The notes: generated by a model from the letters alone, not told the origin. Positions 33,702 through 42,711 are shown, counted from the stretch's first letter. The stretch: 64,000 bases of DNA from Stenotrophomonas maltophilia (GCF_004920835.1 NZ_QFHO01000019.1:1-64000), one strand, 5' to 3'. Program-made: numbers and translations.

Positions 33702-35126
33702 ATGTCCGGCCGTCTGTGGTTCTTCCGACGCTGGCGGCCGCGCTCCCTGCAGGCGCGCCAGATGTTCGCCGCGTCCGTGGGTCTGGTCGCGTTCCTGGCG
33801 CTGGCCGGTTACGCGCTCGACGCCGCCTTCGCCGATACGGCGAAGGCGAACCTGCGTGAGCGTCTGAAGAACTACGCCACCGCCTATGCGGCCGGCATCG
33901 ACTTCACCCGCGACCGCTCGCTGTACATCCGCGAGCAGCCGCCGGATTCGCGCTTCGATGTGCCGGGCAGCGGCCTGTACCTGCAGGTGGTGATGCCGCA
34001 CGGCAAGGGCAATTCGATGTCTGCCGAAGGCCCGATGCTGCCCACCGTCGGCGGCGGCCTGCTGGCGCCGCGCCAGGAAGTGTTCGAAGGCCCGCTGCCG
34101 ATGATCCAGATCGACGGCAGCCAGGGCTCGGTGTACCGCTATGGCCTGGGCCTGGTGTGGGATGCCGACGCCGATCCCGCCACCGAATTCCCGTACACCA
34201 TCTACGTGATGGAAGACTCGCGCGCGCTGGGTGCGCAGCTGCGGGTGTTCCGCAGCCGGGTGTGGTTCTACCTCGGCGGCATCGGCCTGATCCTGCTGCT
34301 GCTGCAGACCGTCATCCTGCAGTGGAGCCTGCGGCCCCTGCGTCGCGTGATCACCGAGCTGACCAAGGTGCAGCGTGGCGAGACCGCGCGCATGAGCGAG
34401 CGCCACCCGCGCGAGCTGGAGCCGCTGACTGACAGCATCAACGCCTTCATTGAAAGCGAGCGCGAGAACCTGGAGCGCCAGCGCAACACCCTGGCCGATC
34501 TGGCGCACAGCCTGAAGACGCCGATCGCGGTGCTGCGCACGCAGATGGACAGCGGCGCGGGCGATGGCGCGCTGCGTGAGGAACTGGACGTGCAGCTGCA
34601 GCGCATGAACAACCTGGTCTCCTACCAGCTGGCACGTGCGGCGTCGTCGGGTCACAAGCTGTTCTCTGCGCCGCTGCCGATTGAATCCAACGCCGAGGAA
34701 ATCGTGCGTGGCCTGGAGAAGGTCTATGCCTCGAAGGGCGTGCTGTGCGAATTCGATATCGACCCGGCCGCGCGCTTCCACGGCGAACCGGGCGACCTGC
34801 AGGAACTGCTGGGCAACCTGCTGGAGAATGCCTTCAAGTGGGCCAACCGCCGCGTGCTGCTGACCGCGCAGCCGCTGCCGGCACCGAACGCGCGCCGCGC
34901 CGGCCTGCTGCTGGCGGTGGACGACGATGGCCCGGGCATCGCCCCGGACGACATCGGCAAGGTGCTGCAGCGTGGTGTACGTGGTGACGAGCGCGTGCAA
35001 GGCCACGGCATCGGCCTGTCGATCGTGCAGGACCTGATCAAGGACTACCGCGGCGAGCTGACTGTGGGCCGTTCCAGTGAGTTGGGTGGCGCCCGGTTCG
35101 AGGTGCAGCTGCCGCCGGGGCCGTAA
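33702..35126 (+). CDS. phoQ: PhoQ-like sensor histidine kinase
   Basis: A 474-residue inner-membrane kinase. TM1 is at about residues 24-45, a periplasmic sensor domain covers 46-185, and TM2 is at about 186-210 (FYLGGIGLILLLLQTVIL). A HAMP segment follows. The H-box is LADLAHSLKTPIAVLRTQMD near residue 268, the N-box NLLENAFKWANR near 375, then DDDGPGIAPDD and GHGIGLSIVQDLIKDY. All catalytic motifs are intact. Expected to phosphorylate PhoP. The gene ends upstream of a GTAG palindrome pair shared with convergent mtfA. Confidence 0.93.
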   Translation: MSGRLWFFRRWRPRSLQARQMFAASVGLVAFLALAGYALDAAFADTAKANLRERLKNYATAYAAGIDFTRDRSLYIREQPPDSRFDVPGSGLYLQVVMPHGKGNSMSAEGPMLPTVGGGLLAPRQEVFEGPLPMIQIDGSQGSVYRYGLGLVWDADADPATEFPYTIYVMEDSRALGAQLRVFRSRVWFYLGGIGLILLLLQTVILQWSLRPLRRVITELTKVQRGETARMSERHPRELEPLTDSINAFIESERENLERQRNTLADLAHSLKTPIAVLRTQMDSGAGDGALREELDVQLQRMNNLVSYQLARAASSGHKLFSAPLPIESNAEEIVRGLEKVYASKGVLCEFDIDPAARFHGEPGDLQELLGNLLENAFKWANRRVLLTAQPLPAPNARRAGLLLAVDDDGPGIAPDDIGKVLQRGVRGDERVQGHGIGLSIVQDLIKDYRGELTVGRSSELGGARFEVQLPPGP

Positions 35127-35181
35127 GCCGCGCGCTCCCGCCCGCCGGGCATCGCCTGGCGCAACAACGCATGGTGTTCCG

Positions 35182-35257
35182 GTAGTGCCGGCCGCTGGCC
35201 GGCAACCTCATGATCTTCGATGGCAGTCCCAGGTTGCCGGCCAGCGGCCGGCACTAC
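35182..35257. repeat. Inverted pair of GTAG palindromes (supplies mtfA stop)
   Basis: Units at 35182-35205 and 35234-35257, inverted, separated by 28 bases. The GTAG of the second unit, read on the minus strand, contains the TAG stop codon of mtfA (35254-35256). Confidence 0.9.
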
Positions 35258-36045
35258 CGTTCTTCGAACGCCGGCGGCTCGCCATAGAACCGCCGCAGCT
35301 GCGCGGCCACCTCCGGCAACGCCTTATGCAGCAGATCCGGCGCGGAGAAGTGGTATTCGCTGGCCACCGCGAAGAACTCTTCCGGCGCCTCGGCCGCATA
35401 CGGATCGATCAACGTTTCCTCGCCTGCGTCCACCTGCGCACAGAAGGCGTCGAAGGCACGCTGGAAAATGCCCGCCCACTCGCGCTGCCATTCGCGTGGC
35501 AGCGGTGGCGTACCGTCCATCGCGCCATCCAGCGCATCCAGCTTGTGCACCATTTCGTGCACGGCCACGCAGTAACCCTCGTGCGGTGCAGCCAGGTCGG
35601 CCTGCACGTCGGCCCAGGACAGGATCAACGGACCGCTGTCCCACGATTCGCCAATCAGTTCGTCATCCCACTCGTGCAGCACGCCGGCCGCATCCATGTG
35701 GCTGCGGTGCACGCGGAATGCATCGGGGTAGACGATCAGCTGCGACCAGCCTTCCAGGCCCACTTCGCCGAACTCCAGCAGCGGCAGGCAGCACAGCGCC
35801 GCCAGCAGCACACCATCGCCGGCCTGCAATTGCAGGTCACCAATCGGCGTGATGGTCTTCTCGTGCAGGAAGCGCGTGGTCAGCACGCGCAGGCGCGCAC
35901 GGCGTTCGTCGTCCAGTCCGTGCAGCCAGGCCGCGCGGCGGCAGGCGTCATCCCAAAGCGCATCGTCAATCGGCCGCGGCGCAGGCCGCAGCCACTGCAG
36001 CAACGACTTGATCAGCGGAACATTCCCGGCAGGTAGCTGTGCCAC
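35254..36045 (-). CDS. mtfA: MtfA-family zinc peptidase (M90)
   Basis: A 263-residue MtfA homologue. The gluzincin motif HEMVHKLD lies near residue 166, followed by LDGAMDGTPPLP and the downstream Glu region PEEFFAVASEYHF near 228, matching E. coli MtfA, an aminopeptidase-like zinc protein that binds the Mlc repressor. Mlc is not expected in this genus, so the partner may differ. The start ATG 36045 lies inside the end of the upstream gene (34-base overlap). Its stop codon is part of a GTAG repeat. Confidence 0.92.
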   Translation of the reverse strand: MAQLPAGNVPLIKSLLQWLRPAPRPIDDALWDDACRRAAWLHGLDDERRARLRVLTTRFLHEKTITPIGDLQLQAGDGVLLAALCCLPLLEFGEVGLEGWSQLIVYPDAFRVHRSHMDAAGVLHEWDDELIGESWDSGPLILSWADVQADLAAPHEGYCVAVHEMVHKLDALDGAMDGTPPLPREWQREWAGIFQRAFDAFCAQVDAGEETLIDPYAAEAPEEFFAVASEYHFSAPDLLHKALPEVAAQLRRFYGEPPAFEER

Positions 36046-36305
36046 TTCGGTGCGCGGATGCGCTGCAGCACGTCGTCGTCACTGCCACCGCCACCGGTGC
36101 TGGTGGCGCTGCTGGCGGCCGGGCGTACCGGTGCCGGCTTGGTGGTGGCTGCCGAGGCGGTTGCGGTCGGTGCGCGCTGCGAGGCGGCATCACCATTGGA
36201 GGACACGCAAGCGCCGCGGCTGTCGTCCAGCGCTGCTGTCGCAGACGCCGCGAAGGGCATCATCAGCAGGATCAGGCAATGGGCATAACGGCGCATTGAC
36301 GACAT
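36012..36305 (-). CDS. Small secreted protein overlapping mtfA
   Basis: A 97-residue protein with a signal peptide (residues 1-24, FAASATAA). The middle is low-complexity Ala/Thr/Ser/Pro (about 30-70), and the C-terminus ends in a compact motif, LQRIRAPKWHSYLPGMFR, which looks conserved-type rather than random. No domain recognised. It overlaps mtfA by 34 bases, so the two genes are translationally linked. The upstream region contains AACGTGGATG before ATG 36305 and no strong ribosome-binding site. Confidence 0.65.
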   Translation of the reverse strand: MSSMRRYAHCLILLMMPFAASATAALDDSRGACVSSNGDAASQRAPTATASAATTKPAPVRPAASSATSTGGGGSDDDVLQRIRAPKWHSYLPGMFR

Positions 36306-36440
36306 CCACGTTAAGGGAGGGTGAGTTCCCGATTCTAGCCCGAACCCGACGCCCAGTTGGAAGCCCCCGCGGAACCCAGCGTGGCGGGCGTCGCTGGCGG
36401 CTTTCCCGCATAATTCCTTCCTGACTTCGTGGAAGCTGCC

Positions 36441-37409
36441 GTGGACGATCGCCAATTGCTGGCCAAACTCGCTGCCGGTCGCCTGTCCGGCGACGCCCTG
36501 GCCCGTGAGCTGGGTCAGACCCGGGCGGCCATTTGGAAGCGTATTCAAGGACTTAGGGCCGCCGGTGTGGACATCGAGGGCCGTGCTGGCGAAGGCTATG
36601 GCCTGACCCGCCCGGTCGATCTGCTGGACCCGGACGCGATCCGCGCCGGCCTGCCTGCTGACGTCCAGGCCCTGCTGCACGACCTGCAGGTGGCTTGGAC
36701 GGTGGACTCGACCAACGCCGAATTGCTGCGCTGCAGCGCGCCCCAGCGCGGGGTGAGTGTCCTGCTGGCCGAACGCCAGACCGGCGGCCGTGGCCGTCGC
36801 GGCCGCGCCTGGGCCTCGCCGCTGGCCGCGCATATCTACCTGTCGGTGCTGCGCCTGTACTCCGGTGGCCTTGGCCGCCTCGCCGGGCTGAGCCTGGTGG
36901 CGGGCATCGCCGTGGCCGAAGCGCTGCACGATCTGGGCTACACCCAGGCGCAGCTGAAGTGGCCGAACGACCTGATCGTCGATGGCAAGCGCAAGCTGGT
37001 CGGCCTGCTCGCGGAGGGTGGTGGCGAATACGCCGGCCCGGCGCGCGCGGTGATCGGCGTCGGCATCAACACGCATATGCCGCCGTCGTTCGCCGAGCAG
37101 ATCACCCAGCCGTGGGTGGACCTGGACACGCTGGCCGGCAAGCCGGTGGACCGCAACGTAGTGGTCGCCGCCGTGCTGACGCGCCTGCTGCCGGCGCTGG
37201 AAGAGTTCGATCGCGAAGGGCTGGCCCCGTTCCTGCCGCGCTACGCCGCGTTTGACATGCTGGCCGGCCGCGAAGTACGCGTGGAACTGGACGGACAGTG
37301 GCAGCACGGTACCGCACTTGGCCTGGCTGACGACGGCGCGCTGCGCGTGCGCATCGATGGCCACGAGCGCCTGCTGCACGCCGGCGAAGTCAGCGTGAGG
37401 GCGGCATGA
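36441..37409 (+). CDS. birA: Bifunctional biotin-[acetyl-CoA-carboxylase] ligase/biotin operon repressor
   Basis: A 322-residue BirA. The N-terminal winged HTH covers residues 5-60 (SGDALARELGQTRAAIWKRIQ), so it can act as a repressor of biotin genes. The ligase domain shows the biotinyl-AMP loop in TGGRGRRGRAW near residue 115 (GRGRxGR), KWPNDLIVDGKRKLVG near 175 and GIGINTH near 205. A C-terminal SH3-like domain closes the protein. GTG 36441 has GGAAG upstream; GTG 36429 is also in frame. Overlaps coaX by four bases. Confidence 0.95.
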   Translation: MDDRQLLAKLAAGRLSGDALARELGQTRAAIWKRIQGLRAAGVDIEGRAGEGYGLTRPVDLLDPDAIRAGLPADVQALLHDLQVAWTVDSTNAELLRCSAPQRGVSVLLAERQTGGRGRRGRAWASPLAAHIYLSVLRLYSGGLGRLAGLSLVAGIAVAEALHDLGYTQAQLKWPNDLIVDGKRKLVGLLAEGGGEYAGPARAVIGVGINTHMPPSFAEQITQPWVDLDTLAGKPVDRNVVVAAVLTRLLPALEEFDREGLAPFLPRYAAFDMLAGREVRVELDGQWQHGTALGLADDGALRVRIDGHERLLHAGEVSVRAA

Positions 37410-38137
37410 GCGATTGGTTGTTCGACCTGGGCAACTCGCGCTTCAAGTTCGCGCCGTTGCAGGGTGACCATGCCGGTGACGTACAGGCCTGGGCGCATGG
37501 CGCCGAAGGCATGGCCGGGCAACCGCCGCACAGCCTGCCCAGTGGCGGCACCGCGTTTGTGGCCAGCGTCGCCGCGCCGTCGCTGACCAGCGCGATGCTC
37601 GATCAGCTGCAGCGTCGCTTCGAGCACGTGCATGTAGTGCGCACCAGCGCCCAGTGTGCGGGTGTACGCATTGCCTATGCCAAGCCGGAAAAATTCGGTG
37701 TCGACCGCTTCCTGGCGCTGCTGGCTGCCGCCAAGGCACAGCGGCCGGTGCTGGTGGTCGGTGTCGGCACCGCGTTGACCATCGACCTGCTTGATGCCAA
37801 CGGCCAGCATCACGGTGGACGCATTTCCGCCTCGCCGACCACCATGCGCGAGGCGCTGCACGCGCGCGCGGTGCAGCTGCCGGCCAGCGGCGGTGACTAC
37901 AGCGAATTCGCCAACGACACCGCCGATGCGCTGGCCTCCGGCTGCGATGGTGCCGCCGTGGCGCTGGTTGAACGCAGCGCCCGCCAGGCACAGGCGCTGC
38001 TGGGCGTCATGCCGTCGCTGCTGGTGCATGGCGGTGGCGCACCCGCACTGATGCCGCTGCTGGACGGCGCCGACTATCACCCCTCGCTGGTGCTGGATGG
38101 CCTCGCCCGCTGGGCGGTGCACCAGCCCGCAGGCTAG
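37406..38137 (+). CDS. coaX: Type III pantothenate kinase
   Basis: A 243-residue CoaX that phosphorylates pantothenate, the first step of CoA synthesis. The N-terminal phosphate motif is DLGNSRFKF, the substrate region includes KFGVDRFLALLAA, and the second nucleotide motif is VVGVGTALTIDLLD near residue 115, followed by GGRISASPTTMREAL. No feedback site for CoA is expected in this type. ATGA overlap with birA. The SPOR gene follows after nine bases. Confidence 0.95.
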   Translation: MSDWLFDLGNSRFKFAPLQGDHAGDVQAWAHGAEGMAGQPPHSLPSGGTAFVASVAAPSLTSAMLDQLQRRFEHVHVVRTSAQCAGVRIAYAKPEKFGVDRFLALLAAAKAQRPVLVVGVGTALTIDLLDANGQHHGGRISASPTTMREALHARAVQLPASGGDYSEFANDTADALASGCDGAAVALVERSARQAQALLGVMPSLLVHGGGAPALMPLLDGADYHPSLVLDGLARWAVHQPAG

Positions 38138-38146
38138 TATCCGCGC

Positions 38147-38995
38147 ATGCTGACCCGTGCCCTGATCGTCGTACTGGCCATCCTCAATCTTGGCGTCGCC
38201 TGCTGGTGGCTGCTGCGCGATGCACCGCAGGCGCCTGCGCCGCCGCCGCAACCCGCTGGCGTAGCCGAGCTGCGCTGGGTGCCCGGTGGCGTGGATGCCG
38301 CTGCGGCCGCCGAGGCCACTGCCGCCGCCCCGACCGCGCCGTTGATGGAGCGCGAACCTGCGGAGAGGACGGCTGTGGCTGCGACGCCTGCGCCCGTTGC
38401 GCCGGCCAAGCAGGAGATCGCCAACCCGCAGGTGGCCGAGGCTACGCCGGTTGCTGCCGCTGCCAAGCCGGTAACGCCGCCTGCACCGGCCCCGGCGCCG
38501 GAAAAACTCGTAACCCCGCCCGTGGCTGCCGAGCCGCCGCGCTGCATCGCGCTGGGCCCGTTCGCCGACCGCGCTGCTGCTACCAGTGCGCAGGGCAAGG
38601 CCGGCAATGTCATCAGTCAGGTGCGCCTGCGCGAACAGCCTGCTGCCAGCGGCAGCGCCCGTTTCCGGGTGATGCTGCCGGCCGCCGCCAACCGCGAAGA
38701 AGCCCAGGCCACGGTGAAGCGCATCGTCGCCGCCGGCCTGAGCGACTACTACATCATCAGCCAGGGCGAGGACATCAACGCCGTGGCGCTGGGCCAGTAC
38801 CGCAACCGCGAAGGCGCCGAGCGCCGCATGGCGGCGGTGCAGGCTGCCGGCTTCCAGCCGCGCCTGGTGGCCAGCGGCGACGCCGGCCAATGGTGGCTGG
38901 AAGGACAGCTGGCAGCGGGCGCACAGCCGGCCCAGGCCCAGCAGCGCAGCGGCGCGGCACAGAGCCGGTCGCTGGAATGCACACGGTTGCGCTAG
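38147..38995 (+). CDS. SPOR-domain membrane protein
   Basis: A 282-residue bitopic protein. One N-terminal membrane helix covers residues 5-22 (ALIVVLAILNLGVACWWLL), then a Pro/Ala-rich periplasmic linker of about 110 residues. The C-terminal SPOR-type domain begins near 128 (RCIALGPFADRAAATSAQ) and includes DYYIISQGEDINAVALGQY and GAERRMAAVQAAGF. SPOR domains bind denuded septal peptidoglycan, so a cell-division or cell-wall role is likely. In a unit with birA and coaX. Confidence 0.85.
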   Translation: MLTRALIVVLAILNLGVACWWLLRDAPQAPAPPPQPAGVAELRWVPGGVDAAAAAEATAAAPTAPLMEREPAERTAVAATPAPVAPAKQEIANPQVAEATPVAAAAKPVTPPAPAPAPEKLVTPPVAAEPPRCIALGPFADRAAATSAQGKAGNVISQVRLREQPAASGSARFRVMLPAAANREEAQATVKRIVAAGLSDYYIISQGEDINAVALGQYRNREGAERRMAAVQAAGFQPRLVASGDAGQWWLEGQLAAGAQPAQAQQRSGAAQSRSLECTRLR

Positions 38996-39036
38996 AATCC
39001 CCCGGACCGCGGCACTGCCGCCGGTGCACCACCCAT

Positions 39037-39112
39037 GCCGCTTTAGCTCAGTTGGTAGAGCAACTGTCTTGTAAACAGTAGGTCATCCGTTCGATTCGGA
39101 TAAGCGGCACCA
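39037..39112 (+). tRNA. tRNA-Thr (anticodon UGU)
   Basis: A 76-base cloverleaf with perfect acceptor pairing GCCGCTT / AAGCGGC, D-arm sequence TAGCTCAGTTGGTAGAGCA, anticodon stem CTGTC/GACAG-type with loop CTTGTAA (anticodon TGT), T-arm GTTCGATTC and encoded CCA end. A TAGAAT at 38993-38998, within the end of the SPOR gene, is a plausible -10. An intrinsic terminator follows at 39155. Confidence 0.95.
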
Positions 39113-39154
39113 CTTCGATCCCTTGGCATCCGCACATGTCCACGGGGAACAATC

Positions 39155-39179
39155 AACCCGCTGCAATGGCGGGTTTTTT
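39155..39179 (+). terminator. Terminator after tRNA-Thr
   Basis: AACCCGC / GCGGGTT stem with seven-base loop and a T6 run, 43 bases after the tRNA. Confidence 0.9.
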
Positions 39180-39221
39180 GTGCGTTGCCGTTCTGAAAAG
39201 AATGCGGGTCTGGAGGCATGT

Positions 39222-40007
39222 TCAACGCGACCTCGTAAGACCCCTTCTGAGTTGGTTGCAACGCTGGAGCATACGTTCGCCAGACTTTTCATTCATTTGA
39301 ATGCGGCCATCGGCGAGAAGGGGATAGGTCTCGAGACGGACACGATAGGCTGCTTGCGAAGACAGCTGCACTGCAGCGTCGTCCGTGCCGATGGCGGCTC
39401 CAGGCAGCGAATCCTCTCGAACAACGCCATTTACCTGAAGCTGTGCGCAGATTCCGGCGTAGTAGGCGATGCGTTCATCAAGCGCCTGAGGGTGCCTTGT
39501 GGCATGACCTAGCGCATGGAATGTCTCGTGTGCGACCAGATCGACAAGGTTTGCAACAGTCCGTCCGCGGTCGTCATGTATCGAAGCCGCAAGTGCCAAT
39601 GTCTTCCCACCCGAGAACGATCCCAAAGCACGCGACTGTATCGTCGCGGCGGTATCCGTTGGCGCGAGAAGAATCCGGTATCTGTTCGCCTTTGCTTCTA
39701 TCCATGATTCGGAGAACTTCGCTGCTGCATCAATGCGCATGCAGGTATCGGCAACGTCAACCGGTGATCCTGCAGCCATCAAGAGCAGGATTTCGTGCTG
39801 GGTGTTGGTGCAGTGAAACGATTCCAGAGCGGGCAGGTCCTTGCGCCCTGGAACAATGGAGAGAGACCGGAAGTAGCGGAATGGCCCGAGAGGCGTGGAC
39901 ACCAGCTCGGTATAGCCATCCGAAGGGATGCCTTGTGGAAATCCAATCGTTGTGGCGCAGCCTGCCAGGATGGAGGCGGCGAATGCGGCGAGTACGACTC
40001 CTTTCAT
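39222..40007 (-). CDS. Lipoprotein with zincin-like HExxH motif
   Basis: A 261-residue lipoprotein. The lipobox ASILAGC lies at the end of a short signal peptide (cleavage before Cys 17 or so). The protein has a gluzincin-like motif, LVAHETFHALGHATRH, near residue 162 (HExxH), suggesting a zinc metallopeptidase; a distal Glu in LDERIAYYAGIC follows. No family name can be given. The start ATG 40007 is supported by GGGAGAAG upstream; ATG 40019 lacks a site. GC is lower than in neighbours, consistent with accessory origin just downstream of a tRNA gene. Confidence 0.75.
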   Translation of the reverse strand: MKGVVLAAFAASILAGCATTIGFPQGIPSDGYTELVSTPLGPFRYFRSLSIVPGRKDLPALESFHCTNTQHEILLLMAAGSPVDVADTCMRIDAAAKFSESWIEAKANRYRILLAPTDTAATIQSRALGSFSGGKTLALAASIHDDRGRTVANLVDLVAHETFHALGHATRHPQALDERIAYYAGICAQLQVNGVVREDSLPGAAIGTDDAAVQLSSQAAYRVRLETYPLLADGRIQMNEKSGERMLQRCNQLRRGLTRSR

Positions 40008-40217
40008 CGCTTCTCCCAAAGGTGCGGGTGCTCAAGGTACGCCCGCATCTCCTGTTGTTTACTACATCTCCATGCACAAGTGGACTTCTAGAACACCCTA
40101 CCAGACCTGAATCCCCACGCGCTCCACCCGGATCTTGATATTCCTCACGGACAGTGAGCAGCGCCCCACCGCATACTGCCGCCACACGCCCACTCTGGGC
40201 CCCTTCGGGATCCGCAC

Positions 40218-40988
40218 ATGCGTCGCCATGCCCTGTCGCTCACCGCCGCACTGTTGTCCACCGCTTTCGTTACCCCGGCCATGGCCGCAGTGCCGTTCTT
40301 CAACGCCAGCTGCCCGGGCGGCATCGATGTGCACGCCGACGAAGGCGGGCCGGTCTACGTGCAGGGCCGCGAGGCCTCGCTGAAACGCTTCAACGACCGC
40401 TATTTCGAGGCACGCGATGCCAACAGTGGCATCACCCTGTCGATCAGCAGCAACGAGGACGGCACGCCGCAGATCAGCTACACCGGCCGTGGCGGCGCCA
40501 ACGGCATCTGCCAGGTCAGTTCCGGCGGAGAGCCCGCACCGTCTGAACATCGCGACCACCGTCGCCACGATGACGACAACGACGCGGCGCTACCGCGCGA
40601 AGTCACCTGCGAGTCCACCGGCCAGCAGCAGGTGTCGTGCGACATGGATACCCGTGGCAACGTGGAAATCGTGCGCCAGCTCAGTCATACCCGCTGCGAA
40701 CAAGGCCAGAACTGGGGTCTGTCGCGGCATTCGGTGTGGGTGAACGGCGGCTGCCGCGCGGTGTTCCGCAATGTGTCCAAGGCGGCCAACAGCGCGCCGG
40801 CAGGCGATACCGCGCTGGGTTCCTGCAACATGCGCAAGGGTGCGCAGGGCACGCTGGTGACCCAGATGCCGGTGGGCAGCGATTACCAGGAACTCATCAT
40901 CGATTATCCCGATGGGCGCTTCCTGTGCATGATGCGCAACAACGGCCAGGTGCAGAGCGTGACGCCGGTTCGCCGCCGCGGAAGCTGA
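40218..40988 (+). CDS. DUF3011-containing secreted protein
   Basis: A 256-residue secreted protein with a signal peptide (residues 1-23, TPAMA). The first half has FNASCPGGIDVHADEGGPVY and ISSNEDGTPQISYTGRGGANG, a possible beta module. After a His/Asp-rich linker (HRDHRRHDDDND), the DUF3011 domain follows with four Cys: VTCES, VSCDM, TRCEQG and GGCRAVF. An even number of Cys in the mature protein suggests disulfides. Function unknown. A promoter is not obvious; the start is at ATG 40218. Confidence 0.8.
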   Translation: MRRHALSLTAALLSTAFVTPAMAAVPFFNASCPGGIDVHADEGGPVYVQGREASLKRFNDRYFEARDANSGITLSISSNEDGTPQISYTGRGGANGICQVSSGGEPAPSEHRDHRRHDDDNDAALPREVTCESTGQQQVSCDMDTRGNVEIVRQLSHTRCEQGQNWGLSRHSVWVNGGCRAVFRNVSKAANSAPAGDTALGSCNMRKGAQGTLVTQMPVGSDYQELIIDYPDGRFLCMMRNNGQVQSVTPVRRRGS

Positions 40989-41013
40989 GCTTGCAGCGGG
41001 CTGGGGGCCGGCC

Positions 41014-41361
41014 TCAGCCGCGGGACCTATACAACAACACCCACGCCAGCATCAGGGCGAGCGTCCCGACTGACGTCAGGCCGAACCACAGCGCGGCCAC
41101 CTTCACGTTGCCAATCAATGCCGTCAGCATCCGCTGCGGCTCGCTCTTCAGGATCGGGTATTCAGCGTGTGCCTTGCGCAGGCGCTGCCAACCCAAACCT
41201 AGGAACAGCAGAAACGAGAATGGCGTCAGCAGGAGCGTCGCCTGCATCAGCCAGCCGTTCGGCGACGCATCGATCGAACTGCTCAGAAAAACCGCAAGCA
41301 GGGCGATGGGCAGCGCCACGGTGAAAAAGCGGGGCCAGGCGGTATTGATGAAGGGCGACAT
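41014..41361 (-). CDS. Small membrane protein, unknown
   Basis: A 115-residue protein with three hydrophobic segments (residues 11-28, 36-58 and 90-110 approximately; PRFFTVALPIALLAVFL, LLLTPFSFLLFLGL, LTSVGTLALMLAWVLL). Basic residues between segments 2 and 3 (WQRLRKAHAEYPILKSEPQR) suggest a cytosolic loop. I do not recognise the family. Start ATG 41361 is chosen; ATG 41403 adds 14 polar residues. Confidence 0.6.
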   Translation of the reverse strand: MSPFINTAWPRFFTVALPIALLAVFLSSSIDASPNGWLMQATLLLTPFSFLLFLGLGWQRLRKAHAEYPILKSEPQRMLTALIGNVKVAALWFGLTSVGTLALMLAWVLLYRSRG

Positions 41362-41490
41362 CGCAATCTTCCATGAGGGGGAGTCGGGTCCGCGCGGCAT
41401 CATGCCATGCCAATGTCCTGCTGCACCGCCGCGAGTGGTGTCACACAGCTCTGGCTAGACTGTGCTTCTTTTTCCGCGCAGGAGGCACCC

Positions 41491-42411
41491 ATGGCCCATC
41501 CCATCTCCGTATCCCTGATTGGCGTTCCCACCGATGTGGGCGCAGGCCATCGCGGTGCACGGCTGGGGCCGGAAGCGCTGCGCGTGGCGGGCCTGCCCGA
41601 AGCACTGGAAGCGCGTGGCGTGGACGTGCGCGACCTCGGCAACCTGGACGGCCCGCGCAACCCGTGGACTGCGCCGGTGCAGGGCTATCGCCACCTGGAT
41701 GAAGTGGTGGCGTGGAACCACGCACTGATGGAAGCCAGCTATGCCGAACTGCAGGCCGGCCGCATGCCGATCATGCTCGGTGGCGACCACTGCCTGGGCA
41801 TCGGTTCGATCACTGCCGTGGCGCGCTGGTGCCGAGAGCAGGGCAAGACCCTGCGCGTGCTGTGGCTGGATGCGCATTCGGATTTCAACACCAGCGATGT
41901 CACCCCGTCGGGCAACATCCACGGCATGCCGGTGGCCTGTCTGTGTGGCCTCGGCCCGGATGCGCTGACCCGCCTCGGTGGCACCGTGCCGGCGATCACC
42001 CCGGCGCAGATGCACCAGATCGGCATCCGCTCGGTGGACCCTGAAGAGAAGCGCCTGATCAAGACCCACAAGGTGGATGTCTATGACATGCGCTACATCG
42101 ACGAGAACGGCATGAAGCGCACCGTGGAAGCCGCCTTGGCCGGCATCGACGAGAACACCCATCTGCATGTCAGCTTCGATGTCGACTTCCTCGACCCCAG
42201 CATCGCGCCGGGCGTGGGCACCACGGTGCCGGGCGGGGTGAACTACCGTGAGGCGCAGCTGGTGATGGAAATGATCGCCGACACCGGGTGCATGGGTTCG
42301 CTGGACATCGTTGAGCTCAACCCCTTGTTGGACAAGCAGAATGCCACTGCCGAACTGGCCGTGGACCTGGTCGAAAGCCTGTTCGGCAAGTCCACCCTGA
42401 TGCGCGATTGA
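41491..42411 (+). CDS. rocF: Arginase
   Basis: A 306-residue arginase that hydrolyses arginine to ornithine and urea. Manganese-ligand motifs are complete: GGDHCLGIGS near residue 99, WLDAHSDFNT near 127, and SFDVDFLDPSIAPGVGT near 230. The substrate motif SGNIHGMP is present. GGAGG lies seven bases before ATG 41491. Stands alone, with entericidin downstream. Confidence 0.96.
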   Translation: MAHPISVSLIGVPTDVGAGHRGARLGPEALRVAGLPEALEARGVDVRDLGNLDGPRNPWTAPVQGYRHLDEVVAWNHALMEASYAELQAGRMPIMLGGDHCLGIGSITAVARWCREQGKTLRVLWLDAHSDFNTSDVTPSGNIHGMPVACLCGLGPDALTRLGGTVPAITPAQMHQIGIRSVDPEEKRLIKTHKVDVYDMRYIDENGMKRTVEAALAGIDENTHLHVSFDVDFLDPSIAPGVGTTVPGGVNYREAQLVMEMIADTGCMGSLDIVELNPLLDKQNATAELAVDLVESLFGKSTLMRD

Positions 42412-42573
42412 CGGTTCCGCCTGAACGGATCTGTGATCCGTTCACACGCGCTCCACGCCACTGCCGCCAGATTGCACTTCACGCGGCGGTGGTTGGCATT
42501 GGCCTTCTCCCGCCGAGCGAAACAATCCCATCCGCGAATGAAGCGGTGTAGCGGCAAACCCAAGGAGAAGCCC

Positions 42574-42711
42574 ATGAAGCGCGTAGTTGCCCTGATGCTG
42601 TTGTCGATGTTCTCGGTGGCCCTGCTGGCCGGTTGCAACACCATTGCCGGCGCCGGCAAGGACGTGCAGAAGGCGGGCGAGAAGGTCGAGGACACCGCGA
42701 AGGGCCGTTGA
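42574..42711 (+). CDS. Entericidin A/B family lipoprotein
   Basis: A 45-residue lipoprotein. The lipobox VALLAGC follows a short hydrophobic signal, leaving a mature peptide of about 26 residues (CNTIAGAGKDVQKAGEKVED and a few more) that is Gly/Lys-rich and helical, as in EcnA/EcnB. In enterics these form a toxin/antidote pair; here only one copy is visible. AAGGAG lies upstream of ATG 42574. A strong terminator follows. Confidence 0.9.
   Translation: MKRVVALMLLSMFSVALLAGCNTIAGAGKDVQKAGEKVEDTAKGR

Noticed and set aside
42574-42711. Entericidin as half of a complete toxin/antidote pair
   Set aside because: Only one entericidin-like gene is visible and no second copy is nearby, so the pair model is not supported here.
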